Assembly (NCBI RefSeq): GCF_000378465.1
Contig: NZ_KB899911.1
Span: 186,001 to 250,000 of the forward strand
Source: Elioraea tepidiphila DSM 17972
Lineage (GTDB): Bacteria > Pseudomonadota > Alphaproteobacteria > Acetobacterales > Acetobacteraceae
Reading direction: 5' to 3'
DNA: 64,000 nucleotides
The notes under the pieces were generated by a model, which was not told the origin of the DNA, searched no databases, and was given only the letters and a program-made list of their open reading frames with translations. Position 1 is the first letter of the stretch. Each line of letters opens with the position of its first letter. The position numbers were made by a program, and so were the translations under genes. This document shows, piece by piece, positions 14,093 to 21,680 of this stretch.

Positions 14093-14180
14093 GAAAGGAT
14101 TTCCTCTATGATTGCTGCAAAAAGTCAAACAGAAGATTATTCTTATTCCTGTATGCCATTCTGACAAAGGACCATCTCCC
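14093..14180. promoter_or_regulatory. AT-rich divergent promoter region between the ATP-grasp operon and the Lrp gene
   Basis: These 88 bases are strikingly AT-rich compared with the flanks. They separate two divergent start codons and so must hold both promoters. A short inverted repeat, AAGA-TTAT-TCTT, lies near 14131-14142, within the kind of AT-rich site Lrp proteins favour. No exact box assignment is made. Confidence 0.45.
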
Positions 14181-14654
14181 ATGCCCCGTGCCGCGGAGCT
14201 CGATCACATCGATCGGGCGATCCTGCGCCTGCTGCAGCGCGACGCCTCGCTGTCGCTCGCCGCGATCGCCGAGGAGGTCGGGCTGACCCAGACGCCGTGC
14301 TGGAAGCGCATCCGCCGGATGGAGCAGGCCGGTGTCCTCACCGGTCGCGTGGCGCTGGTGGATCCCGCCGCCGTGGGGCTGCCGCTGACGGCGTTCGTCG
14401 CGATCGAGACGGGCGATCACTCCGCGCCGTGGCTGGAACGGTTCGCCGGCGTGCTGGCGGGCATGCCGGAGGTGATGGATGCCTGGCGCATGGCCGGCGA
14501 CGTGGACTACCTGTTGCGCGTGGTCGTGCCCGACATGGCCGCCTATGACGCGTTCTACCGGCGTCTGATCGCGGCAATCCCGTTGAAGAACGTCTCGTCC
14601 CGCTTCGCGATGGAGCACATCAAGGCCGAGACCGTGCTGCCCGTTCCGGCGTAG
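14181..14654 (+). CDS. Lrp/AsnC family transcriptional regulator
   Basis: A 157-residue DNA-binding regulator. The N-terminal winged HTH reads ELDHIDRAILRLLQRDASLS then LAAIAEEVGLTQTPCWKRIRRMEQAGVL, the classic AsnC_N pattern. The C-terminal RAM/effector-binding domain has VMDAWRMAGDVDYLLRVVVPDM, where the Gly-Asp-x-Asp-Tyr turn is conserved. ATG 14181 gives the standard start; an in-frame ATG further upstream lies inside the AT-rich promoter region. Because it is divergent from the ATP-grasp operon, it is the likely regulator of it, probably with an amino acid as effector (inference). Confidence 0.9.
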   Translation: MPRAAELDHIDRAILRLLQRDASLSLAAIAEEVGLTQTPCWKRIRRMEQAGVLTGRVALVDPAAVGLPLTAFVAIETGDHSAPWLERFAGVLAGMPEVMDAWRMAGDVDYLLRVVVPDMAAYDAFYRRLIAAIPLKNVSSRFAMEHIKAETVLPVPA

Positions 14655-14694
14655 CGGTCGGGGCAATGTTCGCGCCCCGACCGCCGGGCAAGCA

Positions 14695-15540
14695 TCACGC
14701 GGCGAGGGGCATGGTCTGCGCACGCCGCGCCAGAAGCTGCGCGAGCCGGCTCCCGTGGCGGGAGTCGGGCCGCTCCGCCGCCAGGGCTGCGGCCAGCGCG
14801 GCGTTGCCCGAGCGCAAGGCCGTCTCGATCAGCGTCAGATCGAGCACGTCGCGCTCGGCGTGGCTGCCGCCGAACCGGGCCGCGATCGCGCGGATCGGGC
14901 GGAGCAGGCGCACCGTCGCGGCGTAGTCGCCATCGCCGAAGGCGAGGATGGCCCGGCAGACTTGATGGCCGGCATCGCGCATGAACATCGCGTTGTCGTC
15001 TTGGCGCGCCATCGCGTCCCTCTGTGCGGCGATCGCGGATGCCGCGGCGTCACGACGGCCGGCTCCGACGAAGGCCGTCACGGCATGCGCGTCGTCGAAC
15101 GCGTCGTTGACGGGCGTCGCGATTGGCGACCAGTTCTCCGCCACCGCATAGCGATCGCCCATATCGATCCCGCGCAGATGGAGCCGCCAGAGCAGTGCGG
15201 AGGTGTCGATCATGTCGAGCACCGCGCCCGACTTGGTGCCGTAGCTCTCGGTGTCGAACAACCCGAGCACGGCATCGATGTCCCCGCGATCAAGGTGGTA
15301 CAGCGCGCGGTGCCAGCAGTTGTGCGCCTTGAAGAAGGAATCGCCCGCCCACGCATCGGGGCTCGCCGTCATCCACGCGATCCCGTCGGCGGTGCGGTTC
15401 TGCATCTCCAGCACATGCGCGACCGCGTGCTGCGACCAACCGTCGCGCGGCTCGAGTTCGACGCCCCGGCGGGCGGCGGCCTCGGCCCGCGCCTGCTCGA
15501 AGTGATCGAAATCATCCTGCGTGGCAGCGGTGCCGGCAGG
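14695..15540 (-). pseudogene. 5'-truncated tetratricopeptide-type protein
   Basis: The reading frame encodes the C-terminal part of a TPR protein family whose members are normally over 400 residues. It contains the recognisable GVELEPRDGWSQHAVAHVLE, then QNRTADGIAWM, FKAHNCWHRALYHLDRGD and the conserved RHGSRLAQLLARR near the end. The frame continues upstream of the only usable start (GTG 15412-15414) as far as about 15540, still reading family-like sequence (DDFDHFEQARAEAAARRG). It then runs into the 3' end of the deacetylase gene with no start codon. The N-terminal half has therefore been lost, and what remains is probably not functional. A 239-residue product from GTG 15414 cannot be excluded. 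Confidence 0.65.
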
Positions 15541-15550
15541 GCCGCGGCGA

Positions 15551-16450
15551 TCAGGAGCCAGGAACGATCCCCTGTGGCAACGACATCACGTGCCCGGCGA
15601 TCGCGCCCGGCGTGGTGAACCAGACGCGCGAGTCGTCGCGGTGCGCGGCGATGTGGCGGAGCGCGCGCTCCAGGTGCCTGAGCCGGAACGGCGGACCCAG
15701 CACGAAGGTGTGGAGCGCGAAGGCGCAGACCAGCGGGGCGCGCTCGCTCAACCGCAGCATCATGTCGAACTGGTCGATCATGAACTGCGCGAACTCCTCG
15801 GCCGTGTGGCCGCGGTTCAGGATCGCGGGCGAGTCGTTGATCTCGGCCGGGTAGGGCACGCTGAGCAGCGGACCCGCGCGCGTCCTGAGCCAGACCGGCT
15901 GGTCGTCGCAGGGCCACTGCATGGTGAAGCGGTAGCCCTCCTCCTTCAGCAGGTCGGAGGTGACGGCGCTCTCCGAGATCCAGGGCCCCATCCAGCCATA
16001 GGGGCGGCGGCCGAGATGCGCTGCGATCGTGTCGGTGGTCTCGCGGATCAGCCGGCGCTCGTCATCCTCGTGGTAGTCGGCTTGGCGTTCGGAGTTGGTG
16101 CGGCCGTGGCCGATCACCTCCTCGCCGCGCGCGGCGATCGCCTCGACGATGCGCGGGGCGTGGTCGCACACGGTGCTGTTGAGCAGGTGACAGCAGCCGA
16201 GCCCCGCCTCGTCCAGCACCGAGAGGATGTTCCAGAAGCCGACGCGCAGCCCGTAGTCGCGCCAGGCGGCGTTGCGCTGGTCGTTCGGGTTGCCCCAGTT
16301 GTGCGTCATGTGGCCGCCGCCGCGACCCCAGGCGAAGTGCTCGACATTCAGCCCCAGATAGACGGCGAGCCGGGCGCCGCCGGGCCAGTCATAGGCCGGG
16401 CGATCGACGATCGCGGAGTAGTCGTAGCGGGGGTTGGGGGGGAGGTGCAC
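15551..16450 (-). CDS. Polysaccharide deacetylase (PuuE/NodB-fold) family protein
   Basis: A 299-residue cytoplasmic (no signal peptide) NodB-fold hydrolase of the allantoinase-like/PuuE group. Marks: opening RYDYSAIVDRPAYDWPGGAR with LGLNVEHFAWGRG, the EEVIGHGRTNSERQADYHED block, GWMGPWISESAVTSDLLKEE, and PLVCAFALHTFVLGPPFRLR. A close paralogue lies at 55919-56815 and shares these blocks. The likely substrate is a small amide or cyclic amide rather than a polysaccharide, from the sub-family and the cytoplasmic location (inference). The start ATG is at 16450. Its 3' end abuts the truncated TPR gene. Confidence 0.85.
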   Translation of the reverse strand: MHLPPNPRYDYSAIVDRPAYDWPGGARLAVYLGLNVEHFAWGRGGGHMTHNWGNPNDQRNAAWRDYGLRVGFWNILSVLDEAGLGCCHLLNSTVCDHAPRIVEAIAARGEEVIGHGRTNSERQADYHEDDERRLIRETTDTIAAHLGRRPYGWMGPWISESAVTSDLLKEEGYRFTMQWPCDDQPVWLRTRAGPLLSVPYPAEINDSPAILNRGHTAEEFAQFMIDQFDMMLRLSERAPLVCAFALHTFVLGPPFRLRHLERALRHIAAHRDDSRVWFTTPGAIAGHVMSLPQGIVPGS

Positions 16451-16500
16451 GGGCGGGTCCTCGCGGCAGCGACAGAGGCGGCGAGGATACGCGCCGGGGC

Positions 16501-16574
16501 TGGCTGGGGGACCTGGATTCGAACCAAGGCTGCCCGGTTCAGAGCCGGGAGTTCTACCGCTAAACTATCCCCCA
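16501..16574 (-). tRNA. tRNA-Gln (CTG anticodon)
   Basis: Read on the minus strand, 74 nt including an encoded CCA end. The acceptor stem TGGGGGA pairs with TCCCCCA. The anticodon stem CCCGG/CCGGG encloses the loop CTCTGAA, giving anticodon CTG (Gln). The T arm contains GGTTCGAATCC. The U at position 1 is typical of bacterial tRNA-Gln. It lies 20 bases from a tRNA-Glu gene on the same strand. Confidence 0.95.
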
Positions 16575-16594
16575 AGCGCCGGCCTTGGTGCGCT

Positions 16595-16670
16595 TGGCGT
16601 CCCGTAGGGGATTCGAACCCCTGTTGCCGCCGTGAGAGGGCGGTGTCCTAGGCCTCTAGACGAACGGGAC
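16595..16670 (-). tRNA. tRNA-Glu (CTC anticodon)
   Basis: Read on the minus strand, 76 nt including an encoded CCA. The acceptor stem GTCCCGT pairs with ACGGGAC. The anticodon stem CCGCC/GGCGG encloses the loop CTCTCAC, giving anticodon CTC (Glu). The T arm contains GGGTTCGAATCCCC. It is upstream of tRNA-Gln in the transcription direction and probably forms one transcript with it. Confidence 0.95.
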
Positions 16671-16779
16671 GGCGCCGAGGCGGGACATACAGCCCCGCCC
16701 CCTGAGGATCAAGCCGCTTCGACGCCTGTCCGTGCCGCGCCGGGTGCAACCGCGTGTGCGGCCAGCCTGCACGTCTTCC

Positions 16780-16808
16780 TTGACAGATTCGCGCGGCTGT
16801 CATATTGA
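16780..16808 (+). promoter_or_regulatory. Promoter of the TetR gene
   Basis: A perfect -35 hexamer TTGACA at 16780-16785 is followed, after exactly 17 bases, by TATTGA at 16803-16808 as a weak -10 (three of six matches to TATAAT). The start codon at 16832 lies only 23 bases after the -10, so the leader is very short. The -10 overlaps the palindrome at 16805-16824. Confidence 0.6.
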
Positions 16809-16824
16809 TTAAACGTTCGTTCAA
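16805..16824. promoter_or_regulatory. 20-bp operator palindrome at the TetR promoter
   Basis: TTGA-N3-AACGTT-N3-TCAA is an imperfect palindrome (14 of 20 positions symmetric) that begins on the -10 hexamer and ends seven bases before the TetR start codon. The position suits autorepression by the TetR protein encoded next to it, which is the usual arrangement for this family. The repressor identity is inferred from adjacency. Confidence 0.55.
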
Positions 16825-16831
16825 AAAAGCC

Positions 16832-17422
16832 ATGGCACCCCGACGCTACCGCCCCGACCGCCGCGCCGAGACCACCGAAGCGACCCGCCGTCGCATCGTC
16901 GAGGCGACCTTCGCGCTGCACACCGAGCAGGGCATCGCGACCACATCGATGAAGCAGATCGCCGCGCGCGCGGGCGTGAGCGTCGGCACGGTCTATCACC
17001 ACTTCCCGACCTACGAGGACGCGGTGCGCGCCTGCGGCGCGCACACGCTCGCGCTCGCGCCGCCGCCCGGTCCGGACATCTTCGATGGCGCTGCGGCCGT
17101 GCCGGACCGTCTCCGCCGTCTCGCCCGCGCGGTGTTCGCCTGGTATGCACGCTTGCCGGCCTTCGAGCGCGCGCGCTGCGACCAGCATCTCGTGCCGGCG
17201 CTGCGCGGCTTCGTCGCCGAGGAGGAGCGGAACCGCCTGGCCCTCACGCGCGAGGCGCTGCGCCCGGCCGGCATCGCCGAACCCCGCGTGGCGGTGGCGG
17301 CCGCGCTGCTGGATGCGGCCGTGCTCGCGAACCTCACCCGCAACGGTTTCACCCCTGAGGACGCCGCCGACGAGATCGCGCGCGTCATCACCGCCGCGCT
17401 GCCGGGCGCGCAATCCCCGTAG
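16832..17422 (+). CDS. TetR/AcrR family transcriptional regulator
   Basis: A 196-residue one-component regulator. The N-terminal HTH is standard: RRRIVEATFALHTEQG, ATTSMKQIAARAGVSVGTVY, then HHFPTYEDAVRA. The C-terminal ligand domain is divergent, as usual, and its ligand is unknown. ATG 16832 is preferred; an in-frame TTG at 16805 lies within the operator. No clear Shine-Dalgarno sequence precedes the ATG. The MBL-fold gene starts 37 bases downstream on the same strand and is the likely co-regulated partner. Confidence 0.9.
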   Translation: MAPRRYRPDRRAETTEATRRRIVEATFALHTEQGIATTSMKQIAARAGVSVGTVYHHFPTYEDAVRACGAHTLALAPPPGPDIFDGAAAVPDRLRRLARAVFAWYARLPAFERARCDQHLVPALRGFVAEEERNRLALTREALRPAGIAEPRVAVAAALLDAAVLANLTRNGFTPEDAADEIARVITAALPGAQSP

Positions 17423-17459
17423 CCCCGAACCGACCGGCGCGCGCCGGTAAGGAGACGTC

Positions 17460-18188
17460 ATGGACCCCCGCATCGCCGAGATCGCCGACGGCATCTACCG
17501 GATCTCGATCTACGTGCCCGAGATCGCCCCGCCAGCGGGCTTCACCTTCAACCATTTCCTGGTGCTGGGCGACGAGCCGCTGCTGTTCCATACCGGTTTC
17601 CGACGGATGTTCCCCCACGCGCGCGGCGCGCTCGCGCGCATCATCCCGCCGGAGCGGCTGCGCTGGATCAGCTTCGGCCACTACGAGGCGGATGAAAGCG
17701 GGGCGCTCAACGAATGGCTCGCGGTCGCGCCGCAGGCCCAGGCCGTTCACGGCCAGACCGGCGTGATGGTCTCGCTGAACGACGTCGCCGATCGCCCGCC
17801 GCGCATTCTCGCGGATGGCGAGGTGCTGGAGATCGGCGGGCGGCGCCTGCGCTGGATCGACACGCCGCACATCCCGCACGGCTGGGATGCCGGGGTGCTG
17901 TTCGACGAGCGCACCGCCACGCTGCTCTGCGGCGATCTGTTCACCCATGTCGGCGACGGACCGGCGGTGACCGACGGCGACGTGGTCGGGCCCGCGATCG
18001 CCGCCGAGGACATCTTCCGCTATTCGAGCCTGAACCCGGGCATGGCGGCGACGATCCGCCGGCTCGCCGATGCCGCGCCGCGCACGCTCGCGATCATGCA
18101 CGGCTCGTCCTTCGCCGGCGACGGCGCGGCCGCCCTGCGCGCGCTGGCGGCCGACTACGATCGCCGCGTGCGCGCCGCGCTGGCGTAG
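17460..18188 (+). CDS. MBL-fold metalloprotein of the di-iron oxygen-binding (ODP/flavodiiron-like) type
   Basis: A 242-residue beta-lactamase-fold protein. In place of the hydrolytic HxHxDH motif it has His74-Tyr-Glu76-Ala-Asp78, the H-x-E-x-D signature of flavodiiron and ODP di-iron centres. Further ligands are probably His137 (TPHIPH), Asp159 (CGDLF) and the His of IMHGSS. It has no flavodoxin domain, so it resembles stand-alone ODP proteins that bind or reduce oxygen or NO rather than hydrolases. It is preceded by GGAGAC 4-9 bases before ATG 17460. It is probably co-transcribed with the TetR gene. Substrate and electron donor are not visible. Confidence 0.8.
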   Translation: MDPRIAEIADGIYRISIYVPEIAPPAGFTFNHFLVLGDEPLLFHTGFRRMFPHARGALARIIPPERLRWISFGHYEADESGALNEWLAVAPQAQAVHGQTGVMVSLNDVADRPPRILADGEVLEIGGRRLRWIDTPHIPHGWDAGVLFDERTATLLCGDLFTHVGDGPAVTDGDVVGPAIAAEDIFRYSSLNPGMAATIRRLADAAPRTLAIMHGSSFAGDGAAALRALAADYDRRVRAALA

Positions 18189-18197
18189 CGGGGCAGC

Positions 18198-19253
18198 TCA
18201 GGCCGCTGCGGCGGTCGCACGCGCGGCCGCGCGCAGGAACGCCTCGACATCCTCGGCGCGGGTGTTCCAGGCCGTGACGAACCGCACCAGGTTCGGATCC
18301 TCCGGGCGCGGCCGCACCGGAAAACCGCACGCGGCGAGCCCGGCGCGGATCGGCTCGGGCATGTGCACGAACACCTCGTTGATCTCGGTCGGGTGGATCA
18401 GCCGCACGCCGGGCAGCGCGCCCAGCCCCGCCGCGAGCCGCGCGGCTGTGGCGTTCGCGTGCGCCGCATTGCGCGCCGCGACGCCGGTCTCGACCATGGC
18501 CAGCAGCTGCGCCGAGAGGTAGCGCATCTTGCTGAACACCTGCCCCGCGCGCAGGCGGCGCTGGCCCATGAAGCGGTTTAGCCGCTCGGCATGCGGCGAG
18601 GCCCGGAAGATCACCACCGCATCGGCGCACATCGCGCCGTTCTTGGTGGCCCCGTAGCTCAGGATGTCCACGCCCGCGCGCCAGGAGAGCTCGGCCGGGG
18701 TGCAGCCGAGACGCGCGCGCGCGTTCTCGAACCGCGCGCCGTCCATGTGCAGCACGAGCCCGCGCGCGTGGCAGACGCCCGCGATCGCGGCAATCTGGTC
18801 GAGCGCATAGACCGTGCCCGCCTCGGTTCCTTGTGTCAGCGTGACAACGGTGGGCGGGGCCGATTGCAGGCGGTCGGGCGGCAGGGAGGCGAGCAGCCGC
18901 TCGATCGCCGCGGGGTCGAGCTTGCCGTGCGCGCCGTCGAGCGTGATCAGCTTGCCGCCGCCGGAGAAGAACTCCGGCGCGCCTGACTCGCTCGTGTTCA
19001 CATGGGCGTTGACGTGGCAGAGAGCGGCCCCCGGCGGCGGCATGGCGGCGGCGAGCGAGAGCGCGTTGGCGGCGATGCCGGTCGCCACGGGATGGACATG
19101 CACCGGCGCCTCGAAATAGGCGCCGAACGCGCTGTCGAGCTTCGCCGTCACCTCATCGGCGCCGTAGGGTGCGGCGTCACCCTGGTTCACCGCCAGGATC
19201 GCCTCGATCACCTCCGGGCACACCGCGGTCACGTTATCGCTGCGGAACAGCAT
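18198..19253 (-). CDS. ltaE: Low-specificity L-threonine aldolase
   Basis: PLP enzyme that splits threonine/allo-threonine to glycine and acetaldehyde. 351 residues, fold type I. The N-terminus MLFRSDNVTAVCPEVIEAI and the block GDAAPYGADEVTAKL are typical. The Schiff-base lysine is Lys204 in DILSYGATKNGAMCAD, and LHMDGARFENA holds the Asp that binds the pyridine nitrogen. ATG at 19251-19253. It converges with the MBL gene (nine bases between stops) and follows the isochorismatase-type gene on the same strand. Confidence 0.93.
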   Translation of the reverse strand: MLFRSDNVTAVCPEVIEAILAVNQGDAAPYGADEVTAKLDSAFGAYFEAPVHVHPVATGIAANALSLAAAMPPPGAALCHVNAHVNTSESGAPEFFSGGGKLITLDGAHGKLDPAAIERLLASLPPDRLQSAPPTVVTLTQGTEAGTVYALDQIAAIAGVCHARGLVLHMDGARFENARARLGCTPAELSWRAGVDILSYGATKNGAMCADAVVIFRASPHAERLNRFMGQRRLRAGQVFSKMRYLSAQLLAMVETGVAARNAAHANATAARLAAGLGALPGVRLIHPTEINEVFVHMPEPIRAGLAACGFPVRPRPEDPNLVRFVTAWNTRAEDVEAFLRAAARATAAAA

Positions 19254-19326
19254 GGCGTCACTCCCGTCTCGCGCCGCGCCGGGCACGGCTCTCCGTGTCA
19301 CACTAGGCCGCGCGGCCGCATCGCGC

Positions 19327-19962
19327 CTAGGGCGCGTTCTGCCGGTGCCACTCCTCGAGATACGCCAGCACGGTCGCGAGATCGCTGACATCGACATAGC
19401 GCCGGCCGATGTCGCGCAGGTTGTCGCGGTGCGGCTGCTCCTCGATGTCGCCGACGCAGTCCTCCGGCACGATGGTGCGGTAGCGGTGGCTGAAGCTGTC
19501 GACCGCCGAGGCGCGGATGCAGCCCGAGGTGTTGCAGCCGGTGACGATCACCGTGTCCACGCGCTCCTTGGTGAAGTAGTCGGCGACGCCCGTGTTGAAG
19601 AAGATCGAGGGCGCCTTCTTGCAGACCGTGAGGTCGTAGCTCGCGTCGTGGATGCGTGGATCGAAGGCGGAGCTCGGGTGATCGTGCAGGAAGGTCTCGC
19701 GCACGGCGGTGATCTTCCAGTACGGCATCTCGCGCGCGCTCATGTAGGCGGTGTTGCAGTTCGCCACCGGCACGCCGTAGCGGCGCGCAACCGCGAGCAG
19801 CCGTGCGGTGTTCTCGACCGCGCGCAGCACGAGCGGGGCACCGCCGAGCGGATAGGCCGGATCGGTGAACGCGGTCTGGAAATCGACCACGACGATCCCG
19901 GGCTTGCGGCCGAACCCGACCGGGATCTCGCCGTAGCTGCGCTTCGCATAGTCGTCCATCAC
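19327..19962 (-). CDS. Isochorismatase-family hydrolase (N-carbamoylsarcosine amidase-like)
   Basis: A 211-residue cysteine hydrolase with the triad Asp27 (VVDFQTAF), Lys116 (CKKAPSIFF) and Cys148 in VTGCNTSGCIRASA. The cis-peptide region before the Cys and the SGCxRA context are closest to N-carbamoylsarcosine amidase/nicotinamidase-type members. The likely reaction is amide hydrolysis of a small carbamoyl or ureido compound (inference). The start ATG is at 19962 (MMDDYAKRSY; a second ATG follows directly). It lies upstream of ltaE on the same strand, and a link to glycine/sarcosine breakdown is possible. Confidence 0.85.
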   Translation of the reverse strand: MMDDYAKRSYGEIPVGFGRKPGIVVVDFQTAFTDPAYPLGGAPLVLRAVENTARLLAVARRYGVPVANCNTAYMSAREMPYWKITAVRETFLHDHPSSAFDPRIHDASYDLTVCKKAPSIFFNTGVADYFTKERVDTVIVTGCNTSGCIRASAVDSFSHRYRTIVPEDCVGDIEEQPHRDNLRDIGRRYVDVSDLATVLAYLEEWHRQNAP

Positions 19963-19969
19963 GGCTCCT

Positions 19970-20401
19970 TCACGAGTGATCGTGTGCGTGCTGCGTTGCG
20001 GCCAGGGACAGGGTGGCGGGGACGAAGCCCTGGCCGTTGCCCAGTGCCCGCCAGGCGGTCGTTTCCTCGCCCGACGTGATCAGCCAGGCAAGCCCAGCTT
20101 CCCATGCGCCCTCGGCATCGCGCGCAGACGGCACGGGCGCGCCCGCGGGATGGCTGTGCCACACCCCGACCACGCCCTCGCCGCTGCCGCGCAGGCGCCG
20201 TTGCAGCGCGAGCTGCAAGGCGGTGTCGATCTCGAACGCATCGTCCTCCGCGGCGAGGTTGCGGCTGGGGGCGAGCCCCGTCACGGTCACACCGTCCGCG
20301 GTCGCACGCCCCACCAGCAGCCCGCAGGCCTCCCGCGGCCGGGCGGCGGCCGCGAGCCGGGGCAGGGCGGGACCGAGATCGGGCGGCAGCGCGACGATCA
20401 C
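19970..20401 (-). CDS. M67 family (JAMM/MPN+) metallopeptidase
   Basis: A 143-residue JAB1/MPN+ zinc protease domain. The JAMM residues are all present: Glu24 (REACGLLVG), His82 and His84 (WHSHPAG), Ser92 and Asp95 (PSARD). Bacterial stand-alone forms remove C-terminal residues from ubiquitin-like sulfur carriers or act in siderophore/cysteine pathways; the substrate here is unknown. The start is GTG 20399-20401, which overlaps the stop of the upstream DUF6476-like gene by four bases, so the two are translationally coupled. The stop is eight bases before the isochorismatase-type gene start, suggesting one operon through ltaE. Confidence 0.85.
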   Translation of the reverse strand: MIVALPPDLGPALPRLAAAARPREACGLLVGRATADGVTVTGLAPSRNLAAEDDAFEIDTALQLALQRRLRGSGEGVVGVWHSHPAGAPVPSARDAEGAWEAGLAWLITSGEETTAWRALGNGQGFVPATLSLAATQHAHDHS

Positions 20402-20676
20402 GGGGTGCCGGGCACCAGCCGGCCGAGCACGCGATGGCTCGCGGGATCCACGATGACGATCCGATCGTCGGCGCCGCCGCCCGTGACATGCACCGCCAGC
20501 CGGTCGCCGGTCGCGGCAATGCCGAGGATGCGGCTGCCCGCAGGCTCGCCGAGCCCGCTGACCGCCGGCGGGGGCGGGCGGTTGCCGAGACGGTTGGCAA
20601 TCGTCACCGCAACCACCACCGTGCCAGCGACGATCAGAACGCCCATGATGATCACCGCCGCCTTGAGTGCCCGCAT
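20398..20676 (-). CDS. DUF6476-like small membrane protein
   Basis: A 92-residue protein with one N-terminal transmembrane helix (AAVIIMGVLIVAGTVVVAVT, about residues 6-25), then a short periplasmic domain with repeated beta-like stretches (GSRILGIAATGDRLAVHVTG, RIVIVDPASHRVLGRLVPG). This matches a conserved alphaproteobacterial family of unknown function often found beside rluD and rpoH. ATG at 20674-20676. It is coupled to the M67 peptidase by a four-base overlap. Its start codon shares bases with the first possible start of rluD on the other strand. Confidence 0.75.
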   Translation of the reverse strand: MRALKAAVIIMGVLIVAGTVVVAVTIANRLGNRPPPPAVSGLGEPAGSRILGIAATGDRLAVHVTGGGADDRIVIVDPASHRVLGRLVPGTP

Positions 20677-21676
20677 GCCAGACCCGTCCACGATCTCCGA
20701 CCCCGCTGCCACCGTCCGCGCGATGGTGGCGGATCGCGACGCCGCCGGCCAGCGGCTCGACCGCTGGCTCGCCTCGGTGTTTCCGGAGCTGTCGCGCTCG
20801 CGCGTCAAGGCGCTGATCGAGGCCGGACAGGCGAGCCGCGACGGCGCGGTGACGCGCGATCCGTCCGAGCCGGTGCGCGAAGGCTCCACCTATCGCCTCG
20901 GCGTGCCCGCTCCGGCGCCGGCCGCGCCCGCGGGGCAGGCGATCCCGCTCGTGGTGCTCCACGAGGACGACGACCTGATCGTGATCGACAAGCCGGCCGG
21001 GCTGGTGGTCCATCCCGCCCCCGGCAACCCCGAGGGCACGCTGGTCAATGCGTTGATCGCGCATTGCGGCAACAGCCTGAAGGGAATCGGCGGCGAGGCC
21101 CGGCCCGGGATCGTGCACCGGCTCGACAAGGACACCTCGGGCGTGATGGTGGCGGCCAAGACCGAGCGGGCGCACCACGCGCTGTCGGCGGCCTTCGCGC
21201 GGCGCGACCTGGAGCGCTCTTATCTCGCCCTGGTCTGGGGCGTGCCCGCGCCCGCCGAGGGGCGGATCGAGGCGCCGATCGGCCGCCATCCGGTGGACCG
21301 CAAGCGCATGGCGGTGGTGCCGCGCGGCAAGCCGGCCGCGACGCGCTACCGCGTGCTGCGGGCCTTCGGCACGGCGGCCGCGCTGCTGGACTGTCGGCTG
21401 GAGACCGGGCGGACGCACCAGATTCGCGTCCATCTCGCCCATCTCGGTCACCCGCTGGTCGGCGATCCGGCCTATCTGCGGCGCCTGCCGGCGGCGGCGC
21501 GCGCGCTCGACCCGACACTGCGCGCGGCACTCACCGGCTTCCCCCGCCAGGCCCTGCATGCGGCCAGCCTGGGCTTCACCCACCCCGCGACCGGGGCGAG
21601 GCTTCGCTTCGACTCGCCCCTGCCGCCGGACATCGCCGCACTGCTGTCACGGCTCGGTGATGGGCGCGACGAATGA
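20675..21676 (+). CDS. rluD: RluA/RluD-family 23S rRNA pseudouridine synthase
   Basis: Converts uridines to pseudouridine in 23S rRNA (helix 69 for RluD). 333 residues from ATG 20675. An N-terminal S4 RNA-binding domain (QRLDRWLASVFPELSRSRVK) is followed by the catalytic domain with VIDKPAGLVVHPAPGN and the active-site Asp151 in GIVHRLDKDTSGVMV. TGRTHQIRVHLAHLGHPLVG is also standard. The ATG at 20675 interlocks with the opposite-strand start at 20676 (CATG), so the in-frame ATG at 20723 (MVADRDAAGQRLDRW, 317 residues) may be the true start. No strong ribosome-binding site decides between them. Confidence 0.92.
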   Translation: MPDPSTISDPAATVRAMVADRDAAGQRLDRWLASVFPELSRSRVKALIEAGQASRDGAVTRDPSEPVREGSTYRLGVPAPAPAAPAGQAIPLVVLHEDDDLIVIDKPAGLVVHPAPGNPEGTLVNALIAHCGNSLKGIGGEARPGIVHRLDKDTSGVMVAAKTERAHHALSAAFARRDLERSYLALVWGVPAPAEGRIEAPIGRHPVDRKRMAVVPRGKPAATRYRVLRAFGTAAALLDCRLETGRTHQIRVHLAHLGHPLVGDPAYLRRLPAAARALDPTLRAALTGFPRQALHAASLGFTHPATGARLRFDSPLPPDIAALLSRLGDGRDE

Positions 21677-21680
21677 TCCA

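Noticed and set aside
14100-14170. Insertion sequence or prophage remnant suggested by the AT-rich patch
   Set aside because: No terminal inverted repeats, target duplications or transposase fragments; it fits a divergent promoter.
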